A stretch of 64,000 nt of DNA from Pseudotabrizicola sediminis. Its GTDB lineage: Bacteria > Pseudomonadota > Alphaproteobacteria > Rhodobacterales > Rhodobacteraceae. This document shows positions 62,693-64,000 of this stretch, in pieces. Every line of letters begins with the position of its first letter. The stretch's first letter is position 1. The stretch spans positions 92,471-156,470 of the forward strand of contig NZ_RPEM01000006.1 of NCBI RefSeq assembly GCF_004745575.1, in the 5' to 3' direction. A program made the translations under genes and the position numbers. The notes under the pieces were generated by a model. That model worked only from the letters and a program-made list of their open reading frames with translations, made no database searches and had not been told where the DNA came from.

Positions 62693-63310
62693 ATGCCCAA
62701 GCTCTCTGCCACTGACCCGCTGATCCATCCGGGCTGCCAGATTGTGAACAGCCGGTTGGGGGCGTGGGTCGAGGTGGGGGCGGACAGTCGCGTGCTAAAC
62801 TCCGACTTCGAGGATTATGCCTATTGCGACCGGTTGGCCGACATTGCCAATACCACAGTGGGCAAGTTCGCCAACATCGCCGCCATGGTCCGCATCGGCC
62901 CGACGGATCACCCGATGGACCATGCCAGCCTGCACCATTTTGTCTACCGGTCCAGCTATTACTGGGACGACGCCGCGGATGACGCGGGGTTCTTCGAACG
63001 CCGCCAAAGCCGCCGTACGGTGGTTGGCCCGGATACCTGGATCGGCCATGGCGCGATCATCAAGCCTGATGTGACCATCGGCGCAGGGGCCGTCATTGCC
63101 TCGGGCGCGGTCGTCACCCGTGACGTGCCGCCCTATACCATCGTGGCGGGCGTCCCGGCGAGCCCGCTGCGCCCCCGCTTTCCGGATGAGATCGCGGCGC
63201 GGTTGCTGGCGCTGGCGTGGTGGGATTGGGACCATGACCGTCTGCGCGCCGCGCTGCCGGATTTCCGGGTGCTCAAGGCCGAAGCGTTTCTCGACAAGTA
63301 CAACGGTTAA
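62693..63310 (+). CDS. phosphonate-metabolism hexapeptide-repeat acetyltransferase-like protein
   Basis: A 205-residue left-handed beta-helix protein. Hexapeptide repeats are visible in two stretches ([14 protein letters not shown]; then [19 protein letters not shown] and [18 protein letters not shown]), with a loop containing [11 protein letters not shown] between. It belongs to the xenobiotic/DapH-like acyltransferases that often accompany phn genes. The acceptor is unknown. The ATG is immediately after the phnE stop, so it is translationally coupled. Its stop overlaps the convergent phnF stop (TTAA). Confidence 0.9.
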   Translation: MPKLSATDPLIHPGCQIVNSRLGAWVEVGADSRVLNSDFEDYAYCDRLADIANTTVGKFANIAAMVRIGPTDHPMDHASLHHFVYRSSYYWDDAADDAGFFERRQSRRTVVGPDTWIGHGAIIKPDVTIGAGAVIASGAVVTRDVPPYTIVAGVPASPLRPRFPDEIAARLLALAWWDWDHDRLRAALPDFRVLKAEAFLDKYNG

Positions 63311-64000
63311 GGGGGGCTGTCCGGCGTATGGGTCAGTGTCACCCGGTCACCGGCAAACCATGTCAGCCCGTATTCCACCGGCTGGCCAGACAGATCCGTA
63401 TTCACCGCCTCTGACCGCAGAATTGCCGCGCCTTCGGCCAGCCGCAGCGCAACAGCCTGCACCGCCGTTGCCAACCGCGCGGTGATTTTTGTGGCCCGCC
63501 GGGTGTAATCGGACAGCCCGCAGGCCGACAAAGCCGCCGTGATCGACGGGTTTTCCGCCGCATGGGTCAGCAGGTCGGGAAACCGCTCCGCCGGGAAGAC
63601 CGAGCGGAACGTGGCAACCGGCTGCCCGTCCGCCATCGACACCCCCTCCACCACATGGACCGGCGCGCCTGGCGCAAGGCCCAAAGCCTCGGCCTCCACG
63701 GCGTCGCAGGCCCGGGTTTCCAGCCGGTTGATCTGGCGCGAGGCTGTGCGCCCCGAGGCTGTGATGTTCTGATGAAACCGCACCCGCAGGCCCAAGGGAT
63801 ACTCTGTCGGCTGCACCATCACATAGACCCCCGACCCGCGCCGCGAATGCAGCGTGCCGGCCTGCACCAAAGACTGGACCGCATGCCGCACGGTGTGCCG
63901 GTTCACCCCGAAGCGCGCGGAAAGCTGCGATTCGGTCGGCAGCTTGTCACCGGGGCGGTAGTGGCCACGGGCAATTTCGACCGACAGGGTTTCGGCGATG
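63307..64000 (-). CDS. phnF: PhnF-type GntR regulator, 5' end beyond window
   Basis: A GntR/HutC repressor of phosphonate genes, partial. The winged helix reads on past the window edge: the last codons in the window give [20 protein letters not shown], then the recognition helix [19 protein letters not shown] and the wing [11 protein letters not shown]. The C-terminal UTRA ligand domain has [20 protein letters not shown] and ends [21 protein letters not shown] at 63904-63906 is internal, not the start. It converges on the phn transport genes, so phnG and the lyase genes probably lie just outside. Confidence 0.92.
   Translation of the reverse strand, partial: IAETLSVEIARGHYRPGDKLPTESQLSARFGVNRHTVRHAVQSLVQAGTLHSRRGSGVYVMVQPTEYPLGLRVRFHQNITASGRTASRQINRLETRACDAVEAEALGLAPGAPVHVVEGVSMADGQPVATFRSVFPAERFPDLLTHAAENPSITAALSACGLSDYTRRATKITARLATAVQAVALRLAEGAAILRSEAVNTDLSGQPVEYGLTWFAGDRVTLTHTPDSPP

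Noticed and set aside
63307-63906. A complete gene starting at the GTG at 63904-63906.
   Set aside because: The same frame continues to the window edge with typical GntR helix residues before that codon, so the real start is outside the window.

Overview
The window is a gene-dense, GC-rich stretch of core bacterial chromosome, almost certainly from a member of the Rhodobacteraceae (Alphaproteobacteria). The family-level placement is an inference from protein character and gene order: dnaK-dnaJ beside a baeRF-like gene, secA followed by a conserved unnamed gene, a rimP-nusA-ylxR/L7Ae-infB operon, an ArgJ-MutT pair, an Hsp33-NUDIX-CCA cluster and a phnCDEE locus. I see no transposase, integrase, phage gene, CRISPR array, rRNA or tRNA. 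No gap between genes is as long as 300 bp; the longest is the 285 bp upstream of dnaK.

Layout. 1-3.4 kb: galU and cysQ (minus), then a polysaccharide-type ABC-2 permease overlapping a secreted SH3 protein (plus). 3.4-8.1 kb: a baeRF-family gene divergent from dnaK-dnaJ, which ends at a strong terminator. 8.1-17.4 kb: radC, a binding-protein/OmpA hybrid, an unnamed anchored protein, secA, a parvulin isomerase, argJ with an N-terminal extension, mutT and a 46-residue monocistronic gene. 17.4-23 kb: the transcription/translation operon rimP-nusA-ylxR-infB, preceded by an attenuator-like terminator. 23-29.2 kb: an exopolysaccharide cluster (sugar transferase, CapD-like dehydratase, YjbH, YjbF, YjbE-like). 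29.2-33.8 kb: marR, nitrilase, grxC and comF divergent from a methyltransferase and hemH. 33.6-36.6 kb: envelope genes (two L,D-transpeptidases, a CAP lipoprotein) and a voltage-gated sodium channel. 36.6-44.8 kb: an RNA methyltransferase with a pair of half ABC exporters, then CCA transferase, two NUDIX genes and Hsp33. 44.8-51.7 kb: a response-regulator/PP2C phosphatase and an HPt protein, ilvA, argG, a sulfotransferase-like gene, a class IV aminotransferase and a periplasmic msrA. 51.7-58.5 kb: maeB, a GT61-type glycosyltransferase and mutS. 58.5-64 kb: phosphonate uptake (phnC, phnD, two phnE), a hexapeptide transferase and a 5'-truncated phnF regulator running off the window.

Many genes are translationally coupled by ATGA, GTGA, TTGA or TGATG overlaps, and these fixed several start sites. 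The most novel-looking signal is not a gene. It is a 33-bp element of three helically phased 11-bp units (core RCCATAC) present twice, 42 kb apart, each time 5' of and in sense with the downstream gene. Other regulatory signals worth a look are a terminator 20 nt before rimP, an 11-bp hairpin between dnaK and dnaJ, a U-tailed hairpin between phnD and phnE, and a 28-bp palindrome upstream of msrA.
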